From the NCBI RefSeq assembly GCF_001280435.1, contig NZ_LBIP01000016.1:62001-126000 (forward strand): a stretch of DNA of 64,000 nucleotides, written 5' to 3'. The DNA comes from Mangrovimonas xylaniphaga. GTDB taxonomy: Bacteria; Bacteroidota; Bacteroidia; Flavobacteriales; Flavobacteriaceae. The position numbers were made by a program, and so were the translations under genes. The notes under the pieces are model-generated. The model saw only the letters and a list, made by a program, of their open reading frames with translations, did no database searches and was not told the origin of the DNA. Shown here piece by piece: positions 54,968 through 64,000 of this stretch (position 1 is the first letter of the stretch; every line of letters starts with the position of its first letter).

Positions 54968-56545
54968 CTAGGTTTTATGCTTTCGTTTGTGGTTTACCAT
55001 GGTTTTCAGCAAACCATCTTTGGCATTGATCCAAACATAATTAAACACCGATTTGGTTTTGTTTCTTTCAATCCCCTCTTTATGGCCCTCCCTAAAATGA
55101 TCGGGCAACCTATCGCTATCCTTGGCCACTAGAGTATTCAACAAACCCGACAATAGCTTGTTTGGGGTTGAACCATCCTTTTTCAAGGCAATAATTTGAA
55201 AGTCTTCATATTTGGCACGCATATCCACTTGCGACACATTGGTATTTCCCCAAATGGTAAAGTACAATTGCTCAATTTCCCCTTCAAACTTGATCCGTAG
55301 GTTAGGTTCTGAAAATTTATTGACATCATGCACCTTCAACCTATCCAATTCTGCTTGAAATATGAATGTCCCATCAGGATCGTTTACATCAAAATTCCAG
55401 TGAACCTTCAAAGGCGCATGTTCCATAAAATTGGCTTCAACTTCAATCTCTGTTTTTATTGGAGCTTCATAGGTATTGCTCACATTGGCAATGTCGGCAT
55501 TCAAATTTGAAAAGGTAATCTTTCCTCCATGATTATCTTGTTTCACGCGTTCAGAATAAGCAACAGACGCATTTTTAATTTGAAGAGAATCAATAGTCAA
55601 ATCAAAACTCAAATCCCGAAGCATCTCATTGTAGAGCGGTTTTATTTTGGGGTCGTCTGCCACGAGTTTATCTCTAAAAAAATCCACTTGAGGGTTTAAG
55701 ATTTCCATCTTTGGACTTGAAAAAGACACCCTTCCACTATCTCCAACACCTATTTTGTAATCTTTCAATGTTACGGATTCAAACACCACATCCGCAAAAT
55801 CCCTCTCTACAGGAATATGCTTGGAAAGCTCATACTTTGAGTATTTTGAAAAGATCCTAACATTTTCAAAAGCCATATCTTGTTGGGATAATTTAGAAGG
55901 TCCAACCGCCATGTTCTCGAAGGGACCAATAGTGTAGAACAGAGAATCGAAAGCCATTTGATAGCCCTCATAATCTACTGGAATCTTTTGCCGCAAAACA
56001 GTCTCATCGACAAACACTTTGTCCAAACCGAAATCTAAATCGGATACATGAAGAAGTATGGAATCTGTTTCGGTATTCACTATTTCAATTCCTGCCTTGC
56101 TTATATCCAGCCTTCCTAGATTCACCCTATAATTAAATACTTTTGGCTCTTCCTGAACTTCCTTAACAGAATCTGGATTTTGAAGTTTGAAATAAGTCAA
56201 TTGTGGACGAACCAATTGAATATTTCCAATATCAATATTGTCATTGAACAAATATGCCCAATAACCAATATCATTAACTGAAAGAGAGTCCAAACGTAGC
56301 TTCAAGAGTGGCTCTTTGGAAGTTTCATTAAAGTTTTCCAACTCAATACCTTCAAGAGTAGCCGCCCCTTTCCAAAGGTCCAAGTCCAAATTGGAATACT
56401 TTAATTTAACGGTTTCAGGCAAAGAACTTGAAAGATAATCCTCTACCTTTTCTTTCACCACCGAATTGACTTTACTAGCTGCCCAAGCAGCCAACACAAC
56501 GACAGTCAAAAGAACTATCAATTTGATTTTCTTGCCTTTACCCAT
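54968..56545 (-). CDS. AsmA/DUF748-like envelope protein
   Basis: 525 residues. A single N-terminal TM helix (KLIVLLTVVVLAAWAASKV) is followed by an extracytoplasmic region of repeating beta-strands typical of DUF748/AsmA proteins (LKYSNLDLDLWKGAATLEGIEL, LRLDSLSVNDI, VNLGRLDISKAGIEIVN, PFENMAVGPSKL). The C-terminal part is basic. AsmA-like proteins bridge the periplasm and are linked to phospholipid transport, which is possible here by family analogy. Co-oriented with uvrD. Confidence 0.8.
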   Translation of the reverse strand: MGKGKKIKLIVLLTVVVLAAWAASKVNSVVKEKVEDYLSSSLPETVKLKYSNLDLDLWKGAATLEGIELENFNETSKEPLLKLRLDSLSVNDIGYWAYLFNDNIDIGNIQLVRPQLTYFKLQNPDSVKEVQEEPKVFNYRVNLGRLDISKAGIEIVNTETDSILLHVSDLDFGLDKVFVDETVLRQKIPVDYEGYQMAFDSLFYTIGPFENMAVGPSKLSQQDMAFENVRIFSKYSKYELSKHIPVERDFADVVFESVTLKDYKIGVGDSGRVSFSSPKMEILNPQVDFFRDKLVADDPKIKPLYNEMLRDLSFDLTIDSLQIKNASVAYSERVKQDNHGGKITFSNLNADIANVSNTYEAPIKTEIEVEANFMEHAPLKVHWNFDVNDPDGTFIFQAELDRLKVHDVNKFSEPNLRIKFEGEIEQLYFTIWGNTNVSQVDMRAKYEDFQIIALKKDGSTPNKLLSGLLNTLVAKDSDRLPDHFREGHKEGIERNKTKSVFNYVWINAKDGLLKTMVNHKRKHKT

Positions 56546-56603
56546 ACATTAAAGATATCATTTTAGAACCATATTTTTTAAATATCTTTACAAAAAACCC
56601 TTT

Positions 56604-58169
56604 ATGAACATTCTGTTATTTGCCCTTGCCGACATTCGTTGGTGGATGTGGATTCTTATTGCCTTATTCCTTGTAGCCATTAGGGATATTTTCATTCAAA
56701 AAAAACATACCATTAGCCACAACTTCCCTATTGTTGGTCATTTAAGATACCTTTTGGAAAGCATCGGCCCAGAAATGCGGCAATATTTTGTCGCCAACAA
56801 CAGAGAGGAACTTCCTTTTAACAGAATTGAAAGAAGCTGGATCTACGCGTCAGCCAAAAAAGAAAACAACTACGAAGGGTTTGGAACCGATAGGGACATT
56901 TATGCCCACCAACACATCTTTATCAATAATGCCATGATTCCTTTTAAGATTGAAAAAGATCATCCAAATGCCATTGATAAAACATTTTTGCCTTGCGCCA
57001 AAGTCATGGGCGCATACAACCAACGCAAAAAACCATACCGTCCCGCCTCTATAATCAATGTCTCTGCTATGAGTTTTGGTTCGCTTTCCGCAAAAGCCAT
57101 CGAATCCCTCAATAAAGGGGTACATATTGCAGGTGCCTACCACAACACTGGTGAAGGTGGTTTGTCTCCATATCATTGTCAAGGTGGTGATGTCATTTTC
57201 CATTTTGGAACCGGTTATTTTGGAGTTCGGGACAAGCAGGGTAATTTTTCCTTAAAAAAATTGGTGAAATTGGTCAAGGACAACCCGCATATCAAGGCCA
57301 TTGAAATCAAGTTGTCCCAGGGCGCAAAACCAGGAAAAGGCGGCGTTTTACCCGCAGCAAAAATATCTAAGGAAATATCTGAAATACGCCATGTAGAAAT
57401 GGGCAAGGATGTGCTTTCGCCTCCTAATCATTCGGCCTTCTCCAATGTTTCTGAACTTTATGATTTTATTGAAACCATCGCAGAAGCTACAGGTCTTCCT
57501 GTGGGCATTAAAGCTGCTATTGGGAAATTGGAACAATGGGAAGAATTGGCCGACCTAATGCTTGAAAAAGGTCATGGCCCTGACTTTATCACCGTAGATG
57601 GCGGTGAAGGTGGCACGGGTGCTGCCCCTCCAAGTTTCGCCGATCATGTTTCATTGCCTTGGGTATATGGTTTCACCGATTTGTATAAACTTTTCAAAAG
57701 TAAAGGCCTCACCGATCGCATTGTATTTATTGGCAGTGGTAAACTGGGCTTTCCCGCCAAAGCCGCTATGGCCTTTGCCATGGGGGCCGATTGTATTAAC
57801 GTAGCAAGGGAAGCCATGATGAGCATTGGTTGTATTCAAGCTCAAATTTGTCACACCAACCGTTGCCCAAGTGGGGTGGCCACACAGAACAAATGGCTTC
57901 AAAATGGCATAAACGTCCCTTTAAAATCAGAGCGATTGGGACAGTATTTTAAAACCTTCCGAAAGGAATTTATTGAAATCACCCATGCTGCAGGTTACGA
58001 GCATCCCTGCCAATTTAAAATGACTGATGTAGATGTGAATGTAGATGACCGCAATCTTTCCGAAGAATTAAAATACACTTACCATTACGAAAAAACTCCC
58101 GTCCCATTTAAAAGTATGCAAGATTTAAAAGATTGTCTATATTTGGGCGGACATTACCATAACAAATAA
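56604..58169 (+). CDS. FMN-binding glutamate synthase-domain protein
   Basis: 521 residues, with two N-terminal hydrophobic segments (LLFALADIRWWMWILIALFLVAI) and then a GltB-type central/FMN domain. Conserved pieces: SAMSFGSLSAKAIESLNKG, NTGEGGLSPYH, KLSQGAKPGKGGVLPAAKI, VDGGEGGTGAAPPSFADH, GSGKLGFPAKAAMAFAMGAD and the Cys region CIQAQICHTNRCPSGVATQ. Stand-alone proteins of this kind lack the glutaminase and NADPH parts of GltB, so the reaction is not certain. Possibly membrane-associated. Followed by 58188. Confidence 0.88.
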   Translation: MNILLFALADIRWWMWILIALFLVAIRDIFIQKKHTISHNFPIVGHLRYLLESIGPEMRQYFVANNREELPFNRIERSWIYASAKKENNYEGFGTDRDIYAHQHIFINNAMIPFKIEKDHPNAIDKTFLPCAKVMGAYNQRKKPYRPASIINVSAMSFGSLSAKAIESLNKGVHIAGAYHNTGEGGLSPYHCQGGDVIFHFGTGYFGVRDKQGNFSLKKLVKLVKDNPHIKAIEIKLSQGAKPGKGGVLPAAKISKEISEIRHVEMGKDVLSPPNHSAFSNVSELYDFIETIAEATGLPVGIKAAIGKLEQWEELADLMLEKGHGPDFITVDGGEGGTGAAPPSFADHVSLPWVYGFTDLYKLFKSKGLTDRIVFIGSGKLGFPAKAAMAFAMGADCINVAREAMMSIGCIQAQICHTNRCPSGVATQNKWLQNGINVPLKSERLGQYFKTFRKEFIEITHAAGYEHPCQFKMTDVDVNVDDRNLSEELKYTYHYEKTPVPFKSMQDLKDCLYLGGHYHNK

Positions 58170-58187
58170 CCCTAATTCGCTATAAAC

Positions 58188-58709
58188 ATGGATTCCGAAA
58201 GAATTATCGACTTACTACTTTTTACCATACCAACATTAGTAACAGGACTAATTGCCTACCATTTTTTTAAGGAACACACCAAAAATGAAGATGGCCGAAG
58301 ACGCTTTTTATTGCATAAAGACATTCAGGTAAATACCCTTCCAATTCGCTTACAAGCTTATGAGCGCATGGCCTTGTTTTTAGAGCGTATCAGCCCATCA
58401 AAATTACTTGTGAGAGTCAAGCCAACATCTTCAAATAAAGAAGATTACGAATCTTTACTTATCGCAACTATTGAGCAAGAATTTGAGCACAATATTTCGC
58501 AACAAATCTATATTACCGACGAATGCTGGAACATTATTGGAGCTGCCAAAAACTCTACGATTCAACTGATAAGAAAGGCGAGCATGTTGGAAAAAACCGA
58601 TTCTGCCAACAAATTAAGAGAAGTGGTTTTAACAGAAATGATGGACCACCGCGCACCAAGTGACGCTGCCCTATCTTTCATTAAACATGAAGTAGGCGAA
58701 TTGTGGTAA
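58188..58709 (+). CDS. conserved flavobacterial membrane-anchored hypothetical
   Basis: 173 residues with one N-terminal TM segment (LLLFTIPTLVTGLIAYHFF) and a soluble helical domain (LPIRLQAYERMALFLERISPSKLLVRV, then EFEHNISQQIYITDECWNIIG, ATIQLIRKAS-like). I believe it belongs to a family often annotated DUF7935 in flavobacteria, but function is unknown. It follows the GltB-like gene by 18 bp, in the same direction, likely cotranscribed, and ends 8 bp before the converging patatin gene. Confidence 0.78.
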   Translation: MDSERIIDLLLFTIPTLVTGLIAYHFFKEHTKNEDGRRRFLLHKDIQVNTLPIRLQAYERMALFLERISPSKLLVRVKPTSSNKEDYESLLIATIEQEFEHNISQQIYITDECWNIIGAAKNSTIQLIRKASMLEKTDSANKLREVVLTEMMDHRAPSDAALSFIKHEVGELW

Positions 58710-58716
58710 TCTTGTT

Positions 58717-59622
58717 TTAAAGATCTTTTAAAACAGAATCTGCACCGTGCTTCTTGGCAGCATGTTCATACCCTTGCTGCCACCATTTTACCATTAAATT
58801 TCTACTGAATATCAAAGAGTTTTCGGTGAGATCTGTTGGAGTGTAATACAGGTTAAGTTTCACATTTTTGTTACTTGCCGCCAACTTCCCGATAAGTATG
58901 TCGTGGCTTTCCAACTGATCCATTAAATGACCAAACAAACTGATCATTAAGGAAAAGGGATTTTTCCCCAACACTTTTTTGCCTTCCATTTTTTCCGACT
59001 TTAAAATAACGGCATCAATCTCTGTGGCGCCACGTTGAATCGCCTCCCTTATAGGCACAACACAACCCAAACCACCATCGGCATATTCGTTGCCATTCAC
59101 TTCGGTAAGCGACATAAAAGGGATATAATTGCAGGAAATCCAGATCCAGTGGCAAAATTCCTCGTAACTAAAATCCTTAATAGATTTATATTCCACTGAA
59201 TTATTTGACAAGTTAGAAACCGTAACAACCACATCTTCCTTGGTTGCCAAAATTTGAAGATATTCCTCCTTGGTAAAATTCTTTTTAATAAGGCGCTTCA
59301 AGGATTTACTCTCTCCGAAGGTGCGCTTCATTTTGATAAATTGCCACAAGGAGTTCACAAAATCTATCGAGACAAACTCCCTATCTCCCTTTTTTCGCTG
59401 TACAAAAGGGCTGATACTAAAAATATCGTGCTGTTGCACATTGGTAAAAACGTTGTACAATTTCCCTATGTTATTCACCGCCAAATGGGGAACCAACAAA
59501 CTTCCTGTAGAAGTCCCAAGATACATATCGTAGTCCCTACCAAGTTCTTCAATAAGATATTGTGCAACTCCACCAGCAAAAGCACCTTTGCTCCCGCCTC
59601 CGGAAATAACCAATGCGCGCAT
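58717..59622 (-). CDS. patatin-like phospholipase
   Basis: 301-residue serine hydrolase with a patatin catalytic dyad. The oxyanion motif is VISGGGSKGAFAGGVAQYL, the nucleophile Ser is in GTSTGSLLVP (G-x-S-x-G), and the catalytic Asp is in EYADGGLGCVVP (D-G-G). No signal peptide is visible, so it probably acts on phospholipids or acyl esters at the cytoplasmic side. Physiological substrate unknown. Confidence 0.92.
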   Translation of the reverse strand: MRALVISGGGSKGAFAGGVAQYLIEELGRDYDMYLGTSTGSLLVPHLAVNNIGKLYNVFTNVQQHDIFSISPFVQRKKGDREFVSIDFVNSLWQFIKMKRTFGESKSLKRLIKKNFTKEEYLQILATKEDVVVTVSNLSNNSVEYKSIKDFSYEEFCHWIWISCNYIPFMSLTEVNGNEYADGGLGCVVPIREAIQRGATEIDAVILKSEKMEGKKVLGKNPFSLMISLFGHLMDQLESHDILIGKLAASNKNVKLNLYYTPTDLTENSLIFSRNLMVKWWQQGYEHAAKKHGADSVLKDL

Positions 59623-59710
59623 GTAATTTTTGTATTAAGTTAAGTTATGGTTTCCCAATTTACAAAAATTCGGGTTTTATGTTTCATGGATAACAATTAT
59701 ATTCGTCTTC

Positions 59711-61813
59711 ATGAATACCAAGTTGCAAACTCCCATAGACTACTTAAAAGGCGTTGGTCCTAACCGTGCCGATTTATTGCGAAAAGAGCTTGGTATTCAC
59801 ACCTATCAAGATTTGCTGAACCTGTTCCCTAATCGCTATATCGACCGCACACGCTACTATAAAATCAATCAGCTGCAACAAAATTCTTCCGAAGTACAGG
59901 TGGTTGGACGAATTACCGGAATCAAGGAAGTTGCTCAAAAACGAGGCAAACGCTTAGTGGCCACCTTTAGGGACGATACCGGAACTATGGAATTGGTTTG
60001 GTTCCGGGGGCAGAAATGGATCAAGGACAGCATCAAGCCCAATACCGATTATGTTATTTTTGGGAAGACCAATTGGTACAACGGTACATTTAGCATGCCA
60101 CATCCTGAAATGGAGCTCTTGAGCGACCACAAAAACAACCTTCGCTCGGCCATGCAAGCAGTTTATCCTTCTACGGAAAAGCTTTCCACCAAGGGTATCA
60201 CCAATAGGGTCATGACGAAAATCATGCAAGAGCTATTCATGGAAACACAAGGCAGATTTGCCGAAACGCTTTCAACTTCCATTCTCACAAATTTGCAACT
60301 CGTTTCAAAAAGAGAAGCCCTTTTCAATATCCATTTTCCAAAAAGTCAAGAACTTTTGGCGAAGGCACAATACCGATTAAAATTTGAAGAACTTTTCTAT
60401 ATACAACTGCAATTGGTCATCAAAAATTTGATGAATAAAACCAAAATAAAAGGCCTTCCTTTTGAGAATGTCGGACCGCTTTTCAACTCCTTTTTCAAAG
60501 AGCATTTACCCTTTGATTTGACCAATGCCCAAAAGCGGGTAATCAAGGAAATTCGTCAGGACTTAGGAAGCAATGCACAGATGAACAGATTGCTCCAAGG
60601 GGACGTTGGATCGGGTAAAACCATCGTCGCTTTAATGTCCATGCTCATCGCTTTGGATAACGGTTTCCAAGCATGCCTTATGGCGCCCACTGAAATTTTG
60701 TCAGTCCAGCACTTCAATGGATTATCTGAACTATGTAAAAACCTGAATATCAATATAAAAATACTAACCGGCTCAACTAATACTTCAGAACGAAAAGAGA
60801 TCCATAAAGCCCTAGAAAGTGGTGATTTACAAATTTTAATTGGCACGCACGCTCTCCTTGAGGACAAGGTGAAATTCAAAAATTTAGGACTCGCCATCAT
60901 CGATGAACAGCACCGTTTTGGAGTAGCACAACGCAGTAAATTGTGGCGAAAAAATGCTACACCTCCACACATTTTAGTCATGACAGCAACGCCTATTCCT
61001 AGAACTTTGGCCATGTCTGTTTATGGCGATTTGGATGTTTCCGTTATCGACGAATTGCCACCAGGAAGAAAGGAAATAAAAACCGTGCATCGCTACGATA
61101 AAAACCGTTTGAACGTTTTTAAATTCATAAGGGACGAAATCCAAAAAGGACGTCAGATTTACATCGTTTACCCCCTTATTCAGGAAAGTGCCGCAATGGA
61201 CTACAAAGACCTTATGGATGGGTATGAAAGTATCGCTAGGGACTTCCCTGCTCCACAATATCAAATTTCCATCGTCCACGGTAAAATGAAACCTGCCGAC
61301 AAAGATTACGAGATGCAACGTTTCATTAAAGGCGAAACCCAAATCATGGTAGCAACAACCGTGATAGAAGTTGGGGTTAACGTGCCCAATGCCTCCGTAA
61401 TGATTATAGAAAGCGCCGAACGTTTTGGACTTTCGCAATTGCACCAGCTGAGAGGACGCGTAGGTCGAGGCGCCGAGCAAAGTTACTGTATTTTAATGAC
61501 CAGCCATAAACTGAGCGAGGACAGCAAAGTGCGTTTGGAAACCATGACCAGAACCAATGATGGTTTTGAGATTGCTGAAGTAGACCTGAAATTGAGAGGG
61601 CCTGGTGATATTATGGGCACACAGCAAAGCGGTGTTCTCAACCTAAAAATAGCAGACATCATTAAGGACAGCACCATTCTTCAACACGCCAGATATATGG
61701 CCAAGGAACTTTTGAAGAAGGACCCTTCCTTAAAACTGGAAGAAAACCAAGTCATCCTCCACACTTATCAGCAACTAAGCAAGTACAAAAACATTTGGAA
61801 TTACATCAGTTAA
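59711..61813 (+). CDS. recG: ATP-dependent DNA helicase RecG
   Basis: Branch-migrating helicase that regresses stalled forks and processes Holliday junctions. The N-terminal wedge/OB-fold domain starts LKGVGPNRADLLRKELGIHTYQ-like and contains VVGRITGIKE. The helicase core shows LQGDVGSGKTIVALMSM (I), APTEILSVQHF (Ia), IIDEQHRFGV (II, DEQH), VMTATPIPRTLAM (III), ATTVIEVGVNVPNA (V) and QLRGRVGRGAEQSYC (VI). Length 700. Appears to be a single gene. Confidence 0.97.
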   Translation: MNTKLQTPIDYLKGVGPNRADLLRKELGIHTYQDLLNLFPNRYIDRTRYYKINQLQQNSSEVQVVGRITGIKEVAQKRGKRLVATFRDDTGTMELVWFRGQKWIKDSIKPNTDYVIFGKTNWYNGTFSMPHPEMELLSDHKNNLRSAMQAVYPSTEKLSTKGITNRVMTKIMQELFMETQGRFAETLSTSILTNLQLVSKREALFNIHFPKSQELLAKAQYRLKFEELFYIQLQLVIKNLMNKTKIKGLPFENVGPLFNSFFKEHLPFDLTNAQKRVIKEIRQDLGSNAQMNRLLQGDVGSGKTIVALMSMLIALDNGFQACLMAPTEILSVQHFNGLSELCKNLNINIKILTGSTNTSERKEIHKALESGDLQILIGTHALLEDKVKFKNLGLAIIDEQHRFGVAQRSKLWRKNATPPHILVMTATPIPRTLAMSVYGDLDVSVIDELPPGRKEIKTVHRYDKNRLNVFKFIRDEIQKGRQIYIVYPLIQESAAMDYKDLMDGYESIARDFPAPQYQISIVHGKMKPADKDYEMQRFIKGETQIMVATTVIEVGVNVPNASVMIIESAERFGLSQLHQLRGRVGRGAEQSYCILMTSHKLSEDSKVRLETMTRTNDGFEIAEVDLKLRGPGDIMGTQQSGVLNLKIADIIKDSTILQHARYMAKELLKKDPSLKLEENQVILHTYQQLSKYKNIWNYIS

Positions 61814-61819
61814 GACCAT

Positions 61820-61850
61820 AAAAAACCCAACCTTTCGGTTGGGCCTAAAA
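61820..61850 (-). terminator. Terminator of the small gene 61865-62113
   Basis: Stem CCCAACC / GGTTGGG with a TTTC loop. The T-run is on the minus strand, so it ends leftward transcripts from 61865-62113 rather than recG. Confidence 0.8.
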
Positions 61851-61864
61851 CATAACTGTACGTT

Positions 61865-62113
61865 TTATGATCGATTGATTGATGTATGTGAATCATAAGT
61901 CTCCAAGTTCGAAATAAACTCGTTATGACGTACCTTAACAATAGGTATTGGTTTTAAGGAAAGTGCACAAGTATCTATAACGCTACTTGTTTGAACAACT
62001 GAATCCTGTTGACTTTTCTCGGGAAGGTTTGATGGGACATGAAACTCTAAAATAGATACGAATAAAAAAACGAATAAAGCGGAAGCTCCATGCAAAGCGT
62101 CTAGTTGCCTCAT
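61865..62113 (-). CDS. small membrane-anchored hypothetical protein
   Basis: 82 residues beginning MRQLDALHGASALFVFLFVS: one N-terminal hydrophobic helix (~residues 10-24), then a polar Ser/Asn-rich tail ending HTSINRS. No family recognised. Support for a real gene: a minus-strand intrinsic terminator stands exactly downstream of its stop and serves no other gene. Confidence 0.5.
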   Translation of the reverse strand: MRQLDALHGASALFVFLFVSILEFHVPSNLPEKSQQDSVVQTSSVIDTCALSLKPIPIVKVRHNEFISNLETYDSHTSINRS

Positions 62114-62298
62114 AATAAATTGATTTCAAATTGATTACCCTAAAATTAACCGCTATTACAGCTCACTCATGTTAGAGCAATGTTAAAAGCTTTTAGCGCC
62201 CTGTTAATTAACTATTCCTTAAGTAATTGATAAAGGTTTATTAAAACAATTGCCTTTATCCCCACAAAAAAGTACATTCGCAAACATTTACTATTTAG

Positions 62299-62306
62299 TG
62301 CGTTTG
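62299..62306 (+). promoter_or_regulatory. -7-like element before the S9 peptidase
   Basis: TGCGTTTG, one mismatch from TAnnTTTG, 34 bp before the start. Confidence 0.3.
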
Positions 62307-62340
62307 GGCACGAAATTTCAAAACTTACAATTCATTTCGC

Positions 62341-64000
62341 ATGAAACATATTTTAGCGCTTGTTTTATCCATTTTCATCACTTCAACAACTATTGCACAA
62401 ACTGGCAATCAGTCTCCGTTAAGCATTAAAACCATTATGCAGGGCGACAATTTTGTTGGCCACTTGCCTTCAAATGCTCACTGGTCTGCCGATGGTAAAA
62501 CCATATATTTCAGTTGGAATCCTGAAGGAGCTTTTAGCGATTCCCTTTATGCTTACACACTTTCCAACGGAAATACCAATAAAGTAGACTTTGAAACCTC
62601 ATACAACCTGCCACAGCCAAGTGGGAATAGTAATATCACAAACAAATCCAGTTATGTTGACCCTTATGACCACATCACTTACAACAGCGATAGATCAAAG
62701 AGCATTTACACAAAGCATGGCGACATTTACCTAGTTGATCAAAAGGACTATTCGGTGATGCAAATCACCAACACCTTAGACACCGAAAGCAACATTCAAT
62801 TTACAGCAAACGATACCAAAATAGCTTATGTAAAGAATGGCAATCTATTCACTTGGTCGTTGGAAACGGGAATCACCGAACAGATTACCGATTTCACAAA
62901 TAAGAAAAACAGCACTTCTGAACGAAGCGAGCAAGACGAATGGCTATACCAAGACCAATTGGGAATTTTTGATGTACTTAGCGAGCGTAAAGCTAAAAAT
63001 GACGCTAATGAGGCTTTCAACAAAAGAAATCTAAACAAAAGACCTCTTGAAATCTATACCGAAGGGAAATTTGTGACCAACATCCAAATAAGCCCGAATG
63101 GAAAATTTGTAACCTACGAACTATATCAAGCTCCAAAAGAGGCCAATGGCACCATTGTGCCTCATTACGTTACTGAATCAGGCTACACCGAAGACCAACA
63201 CACACGCACCAAAGTTGGTAGCGAACAAGGCACATATGAAATGTTCATTTATAACATAGAAGCAAGAACTTTTTATCCCGTTGTTTTGGATAATTTGAAA
63301 GGTTTAGACGATATCCCTGAATACACAAAAGACTACCCTGACAAAGCATACAAAAACGACAACAGAATCTCTTATATATCGGGACCAAACTGGAGTAAGG
63401 ACAGCAAATATGCGGTATTGGACATTAATAGTAATGATTTTAAAGACCGTTGGATTGTATCCCTAAACTATGAAGATGGCTCTGTTAAAAATTTAGTAAG
63501 ACAACGTGACGAAGCTTGGATAGACGGCCCTGGCATCAGCAGTTTTGGAGGCAGTGCTCTAGGATGGTTGCCAGACAACGAAACCATTTGGTACATGTCT
63601 GAAGCCACCGGGTTTGCTCATTTAAATACTACCCACGTCAATTCAGGAAAAACAAAAGCACTGACCGAAGGAAATTTTGAAGTGTATGACGTCTACCTTT
63701 CCAAAGACAAAAAGCACTGGTATTTTACATCAAACAAAACCCACTCGGGAGATCGTCAATTTTTCAGCATGCCACTTAAGGGAGGTAAATTCACCCAATT
63801 AACAAGCATGATAGGTAATAACGATGTGGTATTATCTCCAAACGAAGAGTATTTGGCCGTTTTGCACTCCTATTCCAACAAACCAACAGAGCTTTACCTA
63901 CAGAAAAATCCTCTGTTCGGAAAAACGTCTGAACAACCAAAACAAATAACGCATTCCACAACGGAAGGTTTTGAAGCTTACCCTTGGAGAGACCCAGAAC
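62341..64000 (+). CDS. S9-family (DPP-IV-like) prolyl peptidase, 3' truncated by window
   Basis: Frame open from the ATG at 62341 to the end of the window (about 553 codons). Signal peptide MKHILALVLSIFITSTTIAQ. The visible part is the N-terminal beta-propeller typical of dipeptidyl peptidase IV/S9B enzymes in Bacteroidota: short repeats such as AHWSADGKTIYFSWN, ISPNGKFVTYELYQ, WSKDSKYAVLDINS and LSPNEEYLAVLHSY. The catalytic alpha/beta-hydrolase domain with the Ser nucleophile lies beyond the window, so activity cannot be checked. Expected to be exported and to cleave dipeptides or oligopeptides after Pro. Confidence 0.85.
   Translation, partial: MKHILALVLSIFITSTTIAQTGNQSPLSIKTIMQGDNFVGHLPSNAHWSADGKTIYFSWNPEGAFSDSLYAYTLSNGNTNKVDFETSYNLPQPSGNSNITNKSSYVDPYDHITYNSDRSKSIYTKHGDIYLVDQKDYSVMQITNTLDTESNIQFTANDTKIAYVKNGNLFTWSLETGITEQITDFTNKKNSTSERSEQDEWLYQDQLGIFDVLSERKAKNDANEAFNKRNLNKRPLEIYTEGKFVTNIQISPNGKFVTYELYQAPKEANGTIVPHYVTESGYTEDQHTRTKVGSEQGTYEMFIYNIEARTFYPVVLDNLKGLDDIPEYTKDYPDKAYKNDNRISYISGPNWSKDSKYAVLDINSNDFKDRWIVSLNYEDGSVKNLVRQRDEAWIDGPGISSFGGSALGWLPDNETIWYMSEATGFAHLNTTHVNSGKTKALTEGNFEVYDVYLSKDKKHWYFTSNKTHSGDRQFFSMPLKGGKFTQLTSMIGNNDVVLSPNEEYLAVLHSYSNKPTELYLQKNPLFGKTSEQPKQITHSTTEGFEAYPWRDPE

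Noticed and set aside
60556-61480. Two minus-strand frames of 152 and 168 codons in recG
   Set aside because: Both mirror conserved helicase motifs on the other strand and have no independent start signals.

Overview
The window is chromosomal DNA from a member of the Bacteroidota, most likely a marine-type Flavobacteriaceae. Three things point there: many proteins end in type IX secretion (T9SS) type A sorting domains, promoters match the Bacteroidota pattern TTG-N~20-TAnnTTTG, and several gene families are typical of flavobacteria (E1 alpha/beta fusion, DUF4369-thioredoxin lipoprotein, AcpH, DUF202, HsdR_N protein). I saw no rRNA, tRNA, CRISPR array, transposase or phage genes. Two genes are cut by the window: an RND pump at the left edge and an S9 peptidase at the right edge.

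Layout. 1-3.8 kb: tail of an RND efflux operon plus its outer-membrane lipoprotein. 3.8-7.3 kb, minus strand: an ArnT-like glycosyltransferase, a membrane-anchored AraC regulator and a small hypothetical gene. 7.4-20 kb: housekeeping genes (mnmE, TlpA-like lipoprotein, rhomboid protease, LpxL-type acyltransferase, phosphohexose mutase, acpH-ggt pair, uvrA). 20-29.7 kb: a 55-residue membrane protein, a LOG-family protein, an M1-peptidase-like/beta-barrel fusion with a degenerate active site, an E1 alpha/beta fusion, a methyltransferase, DoxX and DUF202 proteins.

29.8-41.2 kb is the most distinctive region: six paralogous T9SS-secreted LamG/Ig-like proteins in tandem on the minus strand, with rlpA inserted between the last two. 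They are mosaics of three LamG module types. Their terminators are related. Each has a TTAAC-N6-TTAAC direct repeat 63-70 bp upstream of its start codon. A decayed terminator and a promoter with the same element, just beyond the array, look like the remains of a seventh copy.

41.3-48 kb: holA, an HsdR_N-type nuclease-fold protein overlapping a family 2 glycosyltransferase, two tandem small T9SS proteins (the first with the same upstream element), an intergenic region with a candidate small RNA, an OmpA lipoprotein, a promoter-preceded 57-codon gene and a YciO-type protein. 48.2-52.6 kb: a small hypothetical protein with a TPR-adenylate cyclase, then a retropepsin-like protease overlapping an exported protein made of three glycogen-binding-like modules. 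52.6-64 kb: UvrD/PcrA helicase, an AsmA/DUF748-like protein, a GltS-domain protein, a patatin, recG, a small anchored protein with its own terminator, and the start of a DPP-IV-like peptidase.

Functionally the window mixes DNA repair and replication (uvrA, uvrD, recG, holA) with envelope biology. The envelope part includes efflux, lipid acylation, surface adhesins and cell-wall processing. Apart from a few overlapping pairs, most genes appear to be transcribed singly.
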